From Frigidibacter sp. (GTDB lineage: Bacteria; Pseudomonadota; Alphaproteobacteria; Rhodobacterales; Rhodobacteraceae), in the NCBI RefSeq assembly GCF_030695035.1, contig NZ_JAUYTT010000001.1, positions 62,001 to 126,000 of the forward strand: a DNA stretch of 64,000 nt, read 5' to 3'. The position numbers and the translations under genes were made by a program. The notes beneath the pieces were generated by a model. The model searched no databases, was not told the DNA's origin, and saw only the letters and a list, made by a program, of their open reading frames with translations. Of the stretch, positions 42,000 through 51,602 are shown one piece after another. The first letter of the stretch is position 1. Each line of letters starts with the position of its first letter.

Positions 42000-42086
42000 G
42001 ATAGTCTCCCTCTATCGGCCCGACCCTGCCCCCTGACGGCCCGGATGCGAATGGACGATGCGGAGCTTTTCTGGCACTTTCCGGCC

Positions 42087-42944
42087 ATGATCGATTCTGC
42101 GCACGTCATTCCCGCCTGGCAGCTTTATGGCGAGGACAGCCCCTTTCCCGACCTTCTGCATATCGAGCGGATCGTGGACCGCGCCGCCGGGCTGGACTGG
42201 CGCATCGCCCCGCACCGGCATGTCCATCTGCATCAGATGTTCCTGATCCGCTCGGGCCGGGCGCGGCTGACGATAGACGGGGCAGCGCAAGACATGGCCT
42301 GTCCGGCGGTGGCGAACATCCCGCGCGGCGTTGTGCATGGCTTTGCCTTCTCGGCGGGGACCGATGGCTATGTCCTCACCCTGCCGGCCGCCGATTTCCC
42401 CGAACTCTTCGTCGATCCGGCCGAAACGGCCCCCTTGCTGGCGCGTGCGTTCATCGCCCCCGCGCCAGAGGACATGCAGGCCCCCTTCGCGCAGCTGGCC
42501 GCGCTGCACCACGGACCGGGCGCGCTGCGAAGGCTCCGGTTGCGGGCCGGGGCCGTGTCACTCTGCTGCACCCTCGCCGAGCTTGCGCCGCATGCGCCCG
42601 GCACCCACACCCCCGGCGACCCGCGCATCGCCCGGTTCGAGGCTCTGATCCGGCGCGAGCTGGCCTCGGGCTGGACCCTTGGCGACTATGCCCATGCGCT
42701 GGCCATCTCGGAACGCCAGCTGCGCCGGCTCTGCACCGGGCAGACCGGCCTGTCGGCGCATGGCTTCCTCGAAACCATCCGCCTGCGCGAGGCCTGCCGG
42801 ATGCTGGCCTATACCCGGATGCAGGTGCAGGAGGTCGGCTTTGCCCTCGGCTTCGACGACCCCGCCTATTTCACGCGCACCTTCCGCCGCGGCATGGGCC
42901 TCGCGCCCGGCCTCTATCGCAAGCGGCTGGATGGGGTGGGGTGA
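42087..42944 (+). CDS. AraC family regulator, likely activator of pobA
   Basis: The product has 285 residues. An N-terminal cupin sensor (HRHVHLHQMFLIRSGRARLTIDG, read in parts) is followed by a C-terminal double helix-turn-helix (about 195-285, GDYAHALAISERQLRRLC and VQEVGFALGFDDPAYFTRTFRR). Divergence from pobA and the IPAWQLYGE start resemble PobR/PobC, which senses 4-hydroxybenzoate. Earlier in-frame ATGs at 42045 and 42051 exist. I prefer 42087 because it leaves room for the divergent promoters, but no start has a good ribosome site. Confidence 0.85.
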   Translation: MIDSAHVIPAWQLYGEDSPFPDLLHIERIVDRAAGLDWRIAPHRHVHLHQMFLIRSGRARLTIDGAAQDMACPAVANIPRGVVHGFAFSAGTDGYVLTLPAADFPELFVDPAETAPLLARAFIAPAPEDMQAPFAQLAALHHGPGALRRLRLRAGAVSLCCTLAELAPHAPGTHTPGDPRIARFEALIRRELASGWTLGDYAHALAISERQLRRLCTGQTGLSAHGFLETIRLREACRMLAYTRMQVQEVGFALGFDDPAYFTRTFRRGMGLAPGLYRKRLDGVG

Positions 42945-42972
42945 GAGATCGGTCTCCAAACGGCGTTACCCA

Positions 42973-43830
42973 CTAGGACGGCACCGTAGCCTGCAAGTGC
43001 TTGAACGCAACGTGAAGGTTGTTGTCCAAGTAGACCACTGTATCCATTCCATTATCTTCACCAAGCCGCCGATAGTTATAGATCAGCAAGTACTTCCCCA
43101 GTCCCGGAGGCTCAACCTTCGATACCACATGCTGCGGAAAATTATCGGACAAAACACCCGTCATCGGATTTCTTTCAAGATCCGCTGTCACTGCGCCTAA
43201 CAACTGCTTGGCAAACTTTAGAGCCTTCCCGGCCACCAAGGCGCGCTCAAACTGCCCTTGGCTGCTGATTTCATATACCTTGAGTTCGCTCACGACAACA
43301 TAAGGAAAATTCTCGCTGTGGTCGACAAACGTTAGCCTAATTATCCAGCTCCCCTCTATCTCTTGATCGCCTGCGCGCTTCCAATCAATCGAGTAGTCAG
43401 TATGAAAATCTGGCCCCTCAAATCGGGACAGGGTTGGATTGGATATTCTTGCCAACGATCGATCTACGAGGTCGAAAGCCTTGTCAGGGTCTACCCTGAA
43501 GTCGGCGTATAGCTTATCACGAAGGAAAATGGGTATCTTACAGTCGTCAATAACAACTGGCAAAACAAGGGTTTTATTCTCCTCGAGCTCCCTAACAAGT
43601 CCCGCCGTGAGTTCTCTTTTGCACCAATTCGACTCAACGGAACTCTTAGAAAGTATAACGAGTATTGCGCTTGATTCTGTTAAGATACCTTCTATTTTGG
43701 CAGTTAATGAATCGCCAACATTCAATTCCCAACGATCCATCCAAACATGATGCTTCGCGCGAACCAAATTGGCAGCGAGCGTATCGACAAACTCACTGTC
43801 TTGGTGGCTGTAGCTAATGAAAATCGCCAT
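42973..43830 (-). CDS. TIR-domain protein, AT-rich and probably acquired
   Basis: The product has 285 residues. Residues 1-140 are a TIR domain: IFISYSHQDSEF at the start, WMDRWELNVGDSL, ILVILSKSSVES and NWCKREL, with Glu73 at the position of the NAD-cleaving glutamate. Residues about 150-285 form an unassigned region. The gene is strikingly AT-rich: one 60-base line (43681-43740) is about 37 percent G+C against roughly 65-70 percent around it. It sits alone between the pob regulator and apt, facing apt. AGGGTGAG precedes the ATG at 43830. A NADase role in phage defence or signalling is possible but not shown, and no partner gene is adjacent. Confidence 0.85.
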   Translation of the reverse strand: MAIFISYSHQDSEFVDTLAANLVRAKHHVWMDRWELNVGDSLTAKIEGILTESSAILVILSKSSVESNWCKRELTAGLVRELEENKTLVLPVVIDDCKIPIFLRDKLYADFRVDPDKAFDLVDRSLARISNPTLSRFEGPDFHTDYSIDWKRAGDQEIEGSWIIRLTFVDHSENFPYVVVSELKVYEISSQGQFERALVAGKALKFAKQLLGAVTADLERNPMTGVLSDNFPQHVVSKVEPPGLGKYLLIYNYRRLGEDNGMDTVVYLDNNLHVAFKHLQATVPS

Positions 43831-43970
43831 AGCGCTCACCCTAGGATTTCTTGCGCCCCAACTTTTACACATCCAAACTGCTCAGCCAAGCGAGAAAGCT
43901 GTACAACTCTTCCCTATAGAAGTACGACCTTCAAAATTTCAGCCATAACCCATCCCACCCGGAGCCCCCC

Positions 43971-44507
43971 ATGCAAACCAAATCCATCCGCGACCATATC
44001 CGCACCATCGTGGATTTCCCGCATGAGGGGATCTTGTTCCGCGACGTGACCACGCTCTTCGCCGATCCGCGGGGCTTCCGCATGGCGATCGACCAGCTCC
44101 TGCATCCCTGGGCCGGCAGCCGGATCGACAAGGTGGTGGGGCTCGAGGCGCGGGGTTTCATCCTGGGCGGCGCGGTGGCGCATCAGCTCTCGGTCGGCTT
44201 CGTGCCGATCCGCAAGAAGGGCAAGCTGCCCGGCCCGACCATCGCCGAACACTACACGCTTGAATATGGCGAGGCGGTGGTCGAGATCCATGACGACGCC
44301 CTGCAACCGGGCGAGAAGGTGCTGATCGTCGATGACCTGCTGGCCACGGGCGGCACCTGCGCGGCCGGCATCAAGCTGGTGGAGCGGCTGGGGGCCGAGG
44401 TGGTGGGCTGCGCCTTCGTGGTCGACTTGCCCGACCTTGGCGGCCATGCACTGCTGGACCGGATGGGGATGAACGTCCACACGCTCTGCGCGTTTGAGGG
44501 AAAATAA
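43971..44507 (+). CDS. apt: Adenine phosphoribosyltransferase
   Basis: This 178-residue enzyme salvages adenine with PRPP to AMP. It has the family's [20 protein letters not shown] start, [11 protein letters not shown], and the PRPP-binding motif [13 protein letters not shown] at about residues 119-131. Length is standard. It can take up the adenine released by MtnP, whose gene is nearby but separated here by the aromatic and TIR genes. Confidence 0.95.
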   Translation: MQTKSIRDHIRTIVDFPHEGILFRDVTTLFADPRGFRMAIDQLLHPWAGSRIDKVVGLEARGFILGGAVAHQLSVGFVPIRKKGKLPGPTIAEHYTLEYGEAVVEIHDDALQPGEKVLIVDDLLATGGTCAAGIKLVERLGAEVVGCAFVVDLPDLGGHALLDRMGMNVHTLCAFEGK

Positions 44508-44639
44508 GGCGCTCCGCGCCGGCGAGGGACAGTAACCGCTCCAGTCATCGCTAACGGAAGGGTAACCCGAATCGCCCTACACCTTGCCCTGCCTGAAGGT
44601 TCAGGGCTGCTTGCATACGACACGTGAACCCAAAGCACC

Positions 44640-44669
44640 GCACCTCGCCGTTTCCCCCCGGCGGGGTGC
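44640..44669. terminator. Hairpin between apt and the FAD-linked oxidase gene
   Basis: GCACCTCGCCG pairs with CGGCGGGGTGC (one G-T pair) around an 8-base loop in the 177-base gap between convergent genes. Only a short T-rich tail follows, so this is a moderate terminator candidate. Confidence 0.45.
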
Positions 44670-44684
44670 ACCTTTCTCCGGGCC

Positions 44685-46127
44685 CTACGCCCGCTCCGCC
44701 AGCAACGCCCCCGGGTTCATGATCCCCAGGGGATCGATCGCCGCCTTGATCGCGCGCAGCACCGCCAGCTTGGCCGGATCGCCATAGCGCTCCATATCGC
44801 TTGTCTTCAGCCGCCCGACCCCATGCTCGGCGCTGACCGAACCACCCAGCCCATCCGCAATGTCATGCACGCAGGTCTTGATCGCCTCGCGCTGGTTGTC
44901 ATGCTCGGCGCGGGCATGGCCCGGCATCGGGAACACGTTGAAATGCAGGTTGCCATCGCCGACATGGCCAAAGCAGTTGATGCGGAAGCTGCCGATCCCC
45001 GCCAGCGCCGCCTCTGCCGCGCTGATGAACCCCGGGATCTCCGACAGCGGCACCGAGATGTCATGCGAGCTGACGGCCCCGATCTTCCGGTTCGCATCCG
45101 GCAGGCTTTCCCGCAGCCGCCACAGCTCCGCCTGCTGCCCGGCGCTTTGCGCAATGACGCCGTCGCTGACCAGCCCCGCCTCCGACGCCGCCACGAACAG
45201 CTCCTCCAGCGCCTCTTGCGGGTCGAGGCCCCGCGGCAGGCCAAGCTCGATCAGCACCATCCACTCAGGCCGGCCGGCAAAGGGTTGCCGCACCTCGGGC
45301 ATCACTTCATCGAGGAACAGCAGACCCTGCTTCGAGATCAGCTCAAACGCGGACACGCAGCCCGCCAGCCGTTCCTCGGCCAGCGCCAGCAGCTCCAGCG
45401 CCGCGGCGGGGCTCTCCACCACCAGCATCGCGGTGCCGATCCCCGCAGGGCGCGGCACCATCCGCAAGGCGGCGGCGGTGATCACCCCCAGCGTGCCTTC
45501 CGACCCGATCAGCAGATGGCGCAGGTCATAGCCGCTGTTGTCCTTGCGCAGCCGCTTCAGCCCGTTCAGCACCGACCCGTCGGGCAGCACCGCCTCCACG
45601 CCCAGACAGAGGTCACGGATATTGCCATAGCGCAGCACATTCACCCCGCCAGCGTTGGTCGCCAGGTTGCCGCCGATCCGCGCCGAGCCCTGCGAGGCCA
45701 GCGTCAGCGGGAACATCCGCCCCGCCGCCAGCGCCGCCTCCTGCACCTCGGCCAGCGTCGCGCCCGCCTCCACCACCAGCACATTCTCGGCCGGGAACAC
45801 CGCCCGCACCGCCGCCATCCGCTCCAGCGACAGGATCAGCGGCGCGGGGCCGGTCTCCATCACCTGCCCACCGACAAGTCCGGTGCCGCCGCCAAAGGGT
45901 ACGATCCCCACCCGCGCCTCGGCGCAGGCGCGCACCACCGTCGCGACCTCGGCGGTATTGCGCGGCCGGGCCAGCACCTCCCCCGTCCCGCGCCAACGGC
46001 CGCGCGGTTCTTCCAGATAGCGGGGCCCGGGGGCCGAGATCGTTCCGGGCGGCAGCAGTCCCTCCAGCCGCGCGGCAAAACCGGCATCAGCGGCGTTCAG
46101 CGGTGCAGGGCGGGTTGGGTGCGGCAT
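44685..46127 (-). CDS. FAD-linked oxidase, GlcD/D-lactate or D-2-hydroxyacid dehydrogenase type
   Basis: This 480-residue flavoenzyme has the FAD-binding PCMH domain: IVPFGGGTGLVGG, GSARIGGNLATNAGGVNVLRYG, DLRHLLIGSEGTLGVIT. It also has a C-terminal catalytic domain with FGHVGDGNLHFN and SAEHGVGRLK, the metal/substrate-binding pattern of the D-2-hydroxyglutarate/D-lactate dehydrogenase family. The exact substrate cannot be fixed. The two minus-strand genes upstream are separated by 66 bases and are probably not coupled to it. Confidence 0.88.
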   Translation of the reverse strand: MPHPTRPAPLNAADAGFAARLEGLLPPGTISAPGPRYLEEPRGRWRGTGEVLARPRNTAEVATVVRACAEARVGIVPFGGGTGLVGGQVMETGPAPLILSLERMAAVRAVFPAENVLVVEAGATLAEVQEAALAAGRMFPLTLASQGSARIGGNLATNAGGVNVLRYGNIRDLCLGVEAVLPDGSVLNGLKRLRKDNSGYDLRHLLIGSEGTLGVITAAALRMVPRPAGIGTAMLVVESPAAALELLALAEERLAGCVSAFELISKQGLLFLDEVMPEVRQPFAGRPEWMVLIELGLPRGLDPQEALEELFVAASEAGLVSDGVIAQSAGQQAELWRLRESLPDANRKIGAVSSHDISVPLSEIPGFISAAEAALAGIGSFRINCFGHVGDGNLHFNVFPMPGHARAEHDNQREAIKTCVHDIADGLGGSVSAEHGVGRLKTSDMERYGDPAKLAVLRAIKAAIDPLGIMNPGALLAERA

Positions 46128-46193
46128 GTCGGTCCTCCTGTGGCCTGAGGTAAACCATCCGAGGCCGCGCTCGGCAAGTCAGCCAACGCCCGT

Positions 46194-46778
46194 TCAGCCG
46201 ACGTCTGTGCGCCCGCGCCGGTCGCTGCGCAGGTTGGAATAGAGCACATGGTTCCGCCAGCGCCCGTTGATCTGCAGATAGCTCTGCGCGACGCCCTCAT
46301 ACTTGAAGCCCGATTTCTCCAGCACCCCGCGCGAGGCCATGTTCTCGGGCAGGCAAGCCGCCTCGATGCGGCTCAGGTCCAGCTGGGTGAAGCCGTGATG
46401 CACCACCGCGCGGATCGCCTCGCGCATATAGCCGCGCCGGGCATAGGGCTCGCCGACCCAATAGCCAAGCGTCCCCGACTGCGCCGGGCCGCGGCGGATA
46501 TTGTCCAGCGTGATCGCCCCCAGCAGCGCGTCATCCTCGCGCCGGATCAGGAACAGTGGCAGCGCGGTGCCCTGCAATTCGGCCCGCGCCGCCCAATAGA
46601 CGCGGTGGGTAAAGGCGCGGCGGCCGAGGTGATCCTCGGCCCAGGTCGGCTCCCACGGCGCAAGGAACGCGGCGCTTTGGGCGCGCAGGCCCGACCAGTC
46701 GCGGAAATCGGAATGGGCAGGCAGGCGCAGCACCATGCGCTCGGTGTCGATCCGGACCTTGCGGCGCCGGGAAAGCAT
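46194..46778 (-). CDS. RimJ/RimL-type GNAT N-acetyltransferase
   Basis: This 194-residue acetyltransferase of the RimJ/L group has RMVLRLPAHSDFRDWSGLR, GAITLDNIRRG and LGYWVGEPYARRGYMREAIRA (acetyl-CoA site). AACLPENMASRGVLEKSGFKYEG is the family's final motif. It overlaps the stop of the M16 peptidase gene by one base, so it is the last gene of the long minus-strand operon that contains the cytochrome oxidase genes. Ribosomal protein N-acetylation is the family role, but the target here is unknown. Confidence 0.88.
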   Translation of the reverse strand: MLSRRRKVRIDTERMVLRLPAHSDFRDWSGLRAQSAAFLAPWEPTWAEDHLGRRAFTHRVYWAARAELQGTALPLFLIRREDDALLGAITLDNIRRGPAQSGTLGYWVGEPYARRGYMREAIRAVVHHGFTQLDLSRIEAACLPENMASRGVLEKSGFKYEGVAQSYLQINGRWRNHVLYSNLRSDRRGRTDVG

Positions 46779-48040
46779 CAGGCGGCAAGCCGTTCGCGCA
46801 AGATCTCCAGCCCCGGAGCGCGGTCGACAGGTCCGTACAGCGCCAGCGCCGACTGCCCTGCCCCGGCCATGCGCCCGGCAAAGCCGCGCACGGCGTCGCG
46901 GGTGACACCGTCGATCTTCTCGGCCGCCTCCACCACATCCGGCACCCGGCCCCAGATCGCCAGCATCCGCGCCATCCGCTCCGCCCGGCTCGACGGGCTT
47001 TCCAGCCCCATCAGCAGCCCGGCCTTCATCTGCGCCCGCGCCCGCGCCACCTCGGCCTCGGTCATGTCATCGGCGGCGCGCTTCAGCTCATCCACCGTCA
47101 GCCCGCAGAGCTCGCCGATCTCTTCCGACGAGGTGCCGGCATAGATCGTCATCATCCCGGTATCTTCATAAGCCCCGGCCTGCGCGAAGATCGAATAGCA
47201 CAGCCCCCGCTCTTCGCGGATCTTCTGGAACAGCCGGCTCGACATGCCGCCCCCAAGCGCGGTGGCATAGACCTGCGAGACATAGACATCCTCGTCGCGG
47301 TAGCCCGGCGCCTCGAAGGCCAGCGCGAAATGCACCTGCTCCAGATCCTTGATCTCGCGCCGTTCCGAGCCCAGCCACAGCGCCGGTTGCAGCAGCGAGT
47401 TGCCCACCGGCTTCAGATGGCCAAAGATATCCTCGGCCAGCCGCACCAGCAGGTCATGGTCCACCGCGCCCGCCGCCGACAGCACCATCTGGTCCGGCCC
47501 GTAATGCTCGGACACGAAGCGCTCAAAGTCAGCGCGGCCGAAGGCCGAGACGCGTTCCGCCGGGCCAAGGATGGTGCGGCCAAGCGCCTGATCGGGATAG
47601 GCCGCCTCTTGCAGCCAGTCGAAGATGATGTCGTCGGGCGTATCCAGCGCCTGCCCGATCTCCTGCAAGATCACATGGCGCTCTGTCTCGATTTCCTTCG
47701 GGTCGAAGGCCGGATTCAGCACGATGTCGGAAATCACGTCCAGCGCCAGCGGCACGTCGGCGGCCAGCACACGGGCGTAATAGGCGGTCATCTCGCGGCT
47801 GGTATAGGCGTTGATATAGCCCCCCACATCCTCGATCTCTTCGGCGATCTGCAGCGCAGTGCGGCGCTTGGTGCCCTTGAACGCCATATGCTCCAGGAAA
47901 TGCGCGATGCCGTTCTGCTCGGCCCGCTCATGCCGGCCGCCCGCATTGACCCAGATCCCGACGGCGGCCGAGGCAAGGGCAGGCATCACCTCGGTGACGA
48001 TGCGGAATCCATTGGGTAGAGTCGTGAGTCTGACGGTCAA
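46778..48040 (-). CDS. M16 family zinc metallopeptidase (mitochondrial-processing-peptidase-like)
   Basis: This 420-residue inverzincin has the zinc motif HFLEH (HxxEH) in NGIAHFLEHMAFKGT at residue 40-50, with the third ligand Glu in the downstream ETERHVILQEI helix region, then the second inactive-like domain. The pattern VRLTTLPNGFRIVTE is typical of alphaproteobacterial PepR/MPP-beta relatives. It overlaps the thrC stop by four bases (ATGA). The conserved order after thrC is a Rhodobacterales hallmark. Confidence 0.92.
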   Translation of the reverse strand: MTVRLTTLPNGFRIVTEVMPALASAAVGIWVNAGGRHERAEQNGIAHFLEHMAFKGTKRRTALQIAEEIEDVGGYINAYTSREMTAYYARVLAADVPLALDVISDIVLNPAFDPKEIETERHVILQEIGQALDTPDDIIFDWLQEAAYPDQALGRTILGPAERVSAFGRADFERFVSEHYGPDQMVLSAAGAVDHDLLVRLAEDIFGHLKPVGNSLLQPALWLGSERREIKDLEQVHFALAFEAPGYRDEDVYVSQVYATALGGGMSSRLFQKIREERGLCYSIFAQAGAYEDTGMMTIYAGTSSEEIGELCGLTVDELKRAADDMTEAEVARARAQMKAGLLMGLESPSSRAERMARMLAIWGRVPDVVEAAEKIDGVTRDAVRGFAGRMAGAGQSALALYGPVDRAPGLEILRERLAA

Positions 48041-49428
48041 GGGGCACGCCTTTCAAGGACCAGCGCTTCGAGCGCGGCAAGATCGTTCGGAACGCGCGTC
48101 ACCCGTTCGGGCCGATCAAACATGTCGGCCATGCGGGGGGGCAACGCGGGGCGGATGCCGGTGGCGGCCTGAACGGCATCCGGGAACTTCGCCGGATGCG
48201 CGGTGGCCAGCGTCACCATCGGCGCCTCGGCCCTGATATGGGCATTCGCCACGAAAACCCCAACCGCCGAATGCGGGCACAGCAATTCACCGGTTTCCGC
48301 CAGCGTCGCCTTGATGGTCTCCGACGTCTGCGGCTCGGAACAGCGGCCCGAGGCAAAGGTCTCGCGCAGCAGCTGCAGCGCGCCCTGGCTGACGGTGAAG
48401 CCGCCGGTCGCCTTCAGCTCGTCCATCAGCTGCGCCACCGCCGCGCCATCGCCGCCATAGGCATAGAACAGCGCGCGTTCGAAGTTGGACGACACCTGAA
48501 TATCCATCGACGGGCTGATCGACGGGCGCACCCCGTCCATCTCATACCGGCCCGTGGTCAGGCAGCGGTGCAGGATGTCGTTCTGATTGGTCGCCACCAC
48601 CAGCCTGCCAATCGGCAGGCCCATCTGCCGCGCGATATAGCCCGCGAAGATGTCGCCGAAATTCCCCGTGGGCACGGTGAAATCCACCTGCCGCAGCGGC
48701 GCGCCAAGGCTGACGGCAGCGGTGAAGTAATAGACCACCTGCGCCAGCACCCGCGCCCAGTTGATGGAGTTCACACCGGCCAGCCCCACCGTATCGCGGA
48801 AGGCGAAGTCGTTGAACATGTCCTTCAGCTTACCCTGGCAATCGTCGAAATCGCCGTCCAGCGCCAGCGCGTGGACATTGGCCTCCACCGGCGTGGTCAT
48901 CTGCCGGCGCTGCACATCCGACACCCGGCCATGCGGGAACAGGATGAACACATCGACATTCGGCAGCCCCCGGAACGCCTCGATCGCCGCCGACCCGGTA
49001 TCGCCCGAGGTCGCGCCAACGATCGTCACCCGCCGCCCCTCGCGCCCGAGCGCGATCTGGAACAGCTGGCCGATCAGCTGCATGGCAAAGTCCTTGAAGG
49101 CCAGCGTCGGCCCGTGGAACAGCTCGCACAGGAAATGCCCCGGTGCCAGCTGCACCAGCGGTGCCCGCGCGGCATGGCCGAAGCCTGCATAGGCGGCGGC
49201 AATCGCGCGGCGCAACTCTTCCTCGCTGAAGGTCTCGCCCAGGAAGGGCCGCATCACCCGGAACGCCACCTCCTCATAGGGCAGCCCCGCCAGCGCCGCG
49301 ATTTCCTCAGCGGTCATGGTCGGGATCGTCTCGGGCACGTAAAGGCCACCGTCGCGGGCAAGGCCGGTCAGCATCGCCTCGCCAAAGGAAAGCACCGGGG
49401 CCTGCCCCCGGGTCGAGATGTAGCGCAT
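48037..49428 (-). CDS. thrC: Threonine synthase
   Basis: This 463-residue PLP enzyme makes threonine from phosphohomoserine. It has YISTRGQAP at the start, FHGPTLAFKDFAMQ with the PLP Lys, GATSGDTGSAAIEAF (phosphate-cup loop) and FTVPTGNFGDIFAGYIA. It is the long type II form. It lies 12 bases after the surf1 stop in the same direction. Threonine synthesis is also fed by lysC elsewhere in the window. Confidence 0.95.
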   Translation of the reverse strand: MRYISTRGQAPVLSFGEAMLTGLARDGGLYVPETIPTMTAEEIAALAGLPYEEVAFRVMRPFLGETFSEEELRRAIAAAYAGFGHAARAPLVQLAPGHFLCELFHGPTLAFKDFAMQLIGQLFQIALGREGRRVTIVGATSGDTGSAAIEAFRGLPNVDVFILFPHGRVSDVQRRQMTTPVEANVHALALDGDFDDCQGKLKDMFNDFAFRDTVGLAGVNSINWARVLAQVVYYFTAAVSLGAPLRQVDFTVPTGNFGDIFAGYIARQMGLPIGRLVVATNQNDILHRCLTTGRYEMDGVRPSISPSMDIQVSSNFERALFYAYGGDGAAVAQLMDELKATGGFTVSQGALQLLRETFASGRCSEPQTSETIKATLAETGELLCPHSAVGVFVANAHIRAEAPMVTLATAHPAKFPDAVQAATGIRPALPPRMADMFDRPERVTRVPNDLAALEALVLERRAP

Positions 49429-49440
49429 GAAGCCTGCCTC

Positions 49441-50118
49441 TCAGATGGTTCGTTGCCTGATACGCCACAGAAGATACGCTGTCATCCCCGCCCAGACGGC
49501 CGCAAGCGAAAACCAGGTCAAAGCATAGCCCAGATGGTCATTCGGGATGCCTGCGGTCGTCACCGGCACCGGAATGATGCCCTGCGCATCCCCCGTCACG
49601 CCCCGCGCGACCACCAGCACCGGCTCTGCCCCCAGATGCGCGGCCATGGCGGGAACGTCCCGCGCGAACCAGATGTTGCGGCCGAGGTCGGGCTCGGGCG
49701 TGTTGCTGCTCGCCTCCTCGGGCCAGTGCAGATTGCCGCTCACGGTCAGCTCCACCGGCGCGCGCGCCGCATCCTTGCCCACCTCGGGCAGGAACCCACG
49801 GTCCAGCAGGATCCGCCGCCCCTCCGCCGTCTCGAAGGCGGTGATCACCTCATAGCCCGGCCCGATGCCCTTCATCCCCGTCAGCATATGCAGCTCCGGC
49901 CCCACGGTCCGGCCCGTCACCGCCACGGGCTGATACTTGCCGCCCTCGCTCGTCTCGCCCTGCGCCGGCAGGGGCGCGGGCGCGGCGGCCATCTGCGCCT
50001 CGATCTGCGCCAGCGCCGCCTCTTTCCACTCCAGCCGCCGCAGCTGCCACAGGCCAAGGTTGACGAGGATCGCCACCCCGACAATGCCAAGGATCAGCGG
50101 AAAGACAATGCGGCGCAT
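49441..50118 (-). CDS. SURF1 family cytochrome oxidase assembly protein
   Basis: This 225-residue protein has two membrane helices, one at each end (FPLILGIVGVAILVNLGLWQLRRLEWK and LGYALTWFSLAAVWAGMTAYLLW), and a periplasmic middle with GPGYEVITAF, DRGFLP. SURF1 helps insert heme a into subunit I. GGAG before the ATG at 50118 supports the start. It follows subunit III by 78 bases in the oxidase operon, as in related bacteria. Confidence 0.9.
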   Translation of the reverse strand: MRRIVFPLILGIVGVAILVNLGLWQLRRLEWKEAALAQIEAQMAAAPAPLPAQGETSEGGKYQPVAVTGRTVGPELHMLTGMKGIGPGYEVITAFETAEGRRILLDRGFLPEVGKDAARAPVELTVSGNLHWPEEASSNTPEPDLGRNIWFARDVPAMAAHLGAEPVLVVARGVTGDAQGIIPVPVTTAGIPNDHLGYALTWFSLAAVWAGMTAYLLWRIRQRTI

Positions 50119-50196
50119 GGGAGGGCTCCTTCACGGGCAAAGCGCGCGGCCTTGCGGCCCCGCGCTTTGCAATTTCGGCAGGCGTTCGAAAAAGGC

Positions 50197-50997
50197 TTAT
50201 GCGCCCCAGATATAGACCGCCGCGAACAGGAACAGCCAGACCACATCGACGAAGTGCCAGTACCAGGCCGCCGCCTCGAAGCCGACATGGCTTTCCTGCG
50301 TGAAGTGGCCCTTCATCGCCCGCACCATGCAGATGAACAGGAAGATCGTCCCGATGATGACGTGGAAACCGTGGAAGCCGGTCGCCATGAAGAAGTTCGC
50401 GCCATAGATGTTGCCGGCAAAGCCAAAGGCCGCGTGGCTGTATTCATAGGCCTGGAAGAAGGTGAAGATCGCACCCAGAGCAATCGCCAGCGCCAGGCCC
50501 TGGATCATGTCCTTGCGGTTGTTCTCATGCACGAAGGCATGGTGCGCCCAGGTCGCCGCCATGCCCGAGCACAGCAGGATCAGCGTGTTGATCAGCGGCA
50601 GGTGCCAGGGGTCGAACACCTCGATCCCCGCAGGCGGCCAGACGCCCATGGTCGCCGGATAGTTCTCCGCCATCGGATACATGGCGTGCTTGAAGAACGA
50701 CCAGAACCATGCGGCGAAGAACATCACTTCGGACATGATGAACAGGATGAAGCCGTACCGCAGGCCGATCCGCACAACCGGCGTATGATCCCCTGCCTGG
50801 TTCTCGGTGATCGTGTCCGCCCACCAGCCGTACATGGTGTACAGCACCAGCACGAGGCCGATCACGAACATCCAGGGCGTCATGCCCTTCATGAACAGGA
50901 CGCCCCCGAAGAGCATCACGAAGGCGCCGACCGCCGACAGGAACGGCCAGAGCGACGGCGGCAAGATGTGGTAGTCGTGGTTCTTGGCGTGCGCCAT
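50197..50997 (-). CDS. ctaE: Cytochrome c oxidase (aa3) subunit III
   Basis: This 266-residue membrane protein has seven helices, the standard length for subunit III. It shows [20 protein letters not shown] at the start, [13 protein letters not shown] with the conserved Glu, and [16 protein letters not shown]. The C-terminal [17 protein letters not shown] is also typical. GGGGACATCGAC before the ATG supports the start; a longer frame overlaps ctaG and looks unlike coding sequence. Confidence 0.95.
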   Translation of the reverse strand: MAHAKNHDYHILPPSLWPFLSAVGAFVMLFGGVLFMKGMTPWMFVIGLVLVLYTMYGWWADTITENQAGDHTPVVRIGLRYGFILFIMSEVMFFAAWFWSFFKHAMYPMAENYPATMGVWPPAGIEVFDPWHLPLINTLILLCSGMAATWAHHAFVHENNRKDMIQGLALAIALGAIFTFFQAYEYSHAAFGFAGNIYGANFFMATGFHGFHVIIGTIFLFICMVRAMKGHFTQESHVGFEAAAWYWHFVDVVWLFLFAAVYIWGA

Positions 50998-51020
50998 GTC
51001 GATGTCCCCGTGGCCTTGGA

Positions 51021-51602
51021 TCAGTTGACTGTAGCCGAAGGCACGGGCGCGGCAAGCGCCGCCTGCTCTTCGGGCAATTCGGTTTGGTAGAACGTATAGC
51101 TCAGCGTGATGTGCTTGACCTTGCTGGCATCGCGCGAGGTGACCATCGCCGGATCGACATAGAAGCTGACCGGCATCGTCACCCGCTCGCCGGGCGCAAG
51201 CACCTGCTGTTCGAAGCAGAAGCACTGGATCTTGGTGAAGTAATACCCCGCCGCATCCGGCGCGACATTATAGCTGGCGGTGCCGGCGACGGGTTGGTCG
51301 GTCGGGTTGTAGGCCTCGTAGAAGGCGAGCCCGGTCTCGCCGATGCGCAACGTCACCTGACGCTCCACCGGCTTGAACTCCCAGGGCATCCCCGGCGCAA
51401 CGTTCGAATCGAAGCGGATGGTGACGGTACGGTCGAGGATCTCGTCCGAGGCGGTTTCGGCCACATTGGTCGTGCCGCCATAGCCCGTCACCCGGCAGAA
51501 CCAGTCGTAGAAGGGCACCGCCGCAAAGGACAGCGACACCATCACCACGGCCACGCCGGCCAACTTCACCGCCATGCGGGCATTGGGATCGCGCGGCATC
51601 AT
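51021..51602 (-). CDS. ctaG: Cytochrome c oxidase assembly protein (Cox11 family)
   Basis: This 193-residue protein has an N-terminal membrane anchor ([33 protein letters not shown]) and a periplasmic Ig-like domain. The copper-binding Cys pair is in [10 protein letters not shown], followed by [17 protein letters not shown]. It delivers copper to the CuB site of subunit I. It overlaps the small gene upstream by four bases and precedes ctaE by 23 bases. Confidence 0.94.
   Translation of the reverse strand: MMPRDPNARMAVKLAGVAVVMVSLSFAAVPFYDWFCRVTGYGGTTNVAETASDEILDRTVTIRFDSNVAPGMPWEFKPVERQVTLRIGETGLAFYEAYNPTDQPVAGTASYNVAPDAAGYYFTKIQCFCFEQQVLAPGERVTMPVSFYVDPAMVTSRDASKVKHITLSYTFYQTELPEEQAALAAPVPSATVN

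Noticed and set aside
48196-51090. A 964-codon plus-strand open frame opposite thrC, surf1 and ctaE
   Set aside because: Antisense to conserved genes, with low-complexity composition and no domain or ribosome site.
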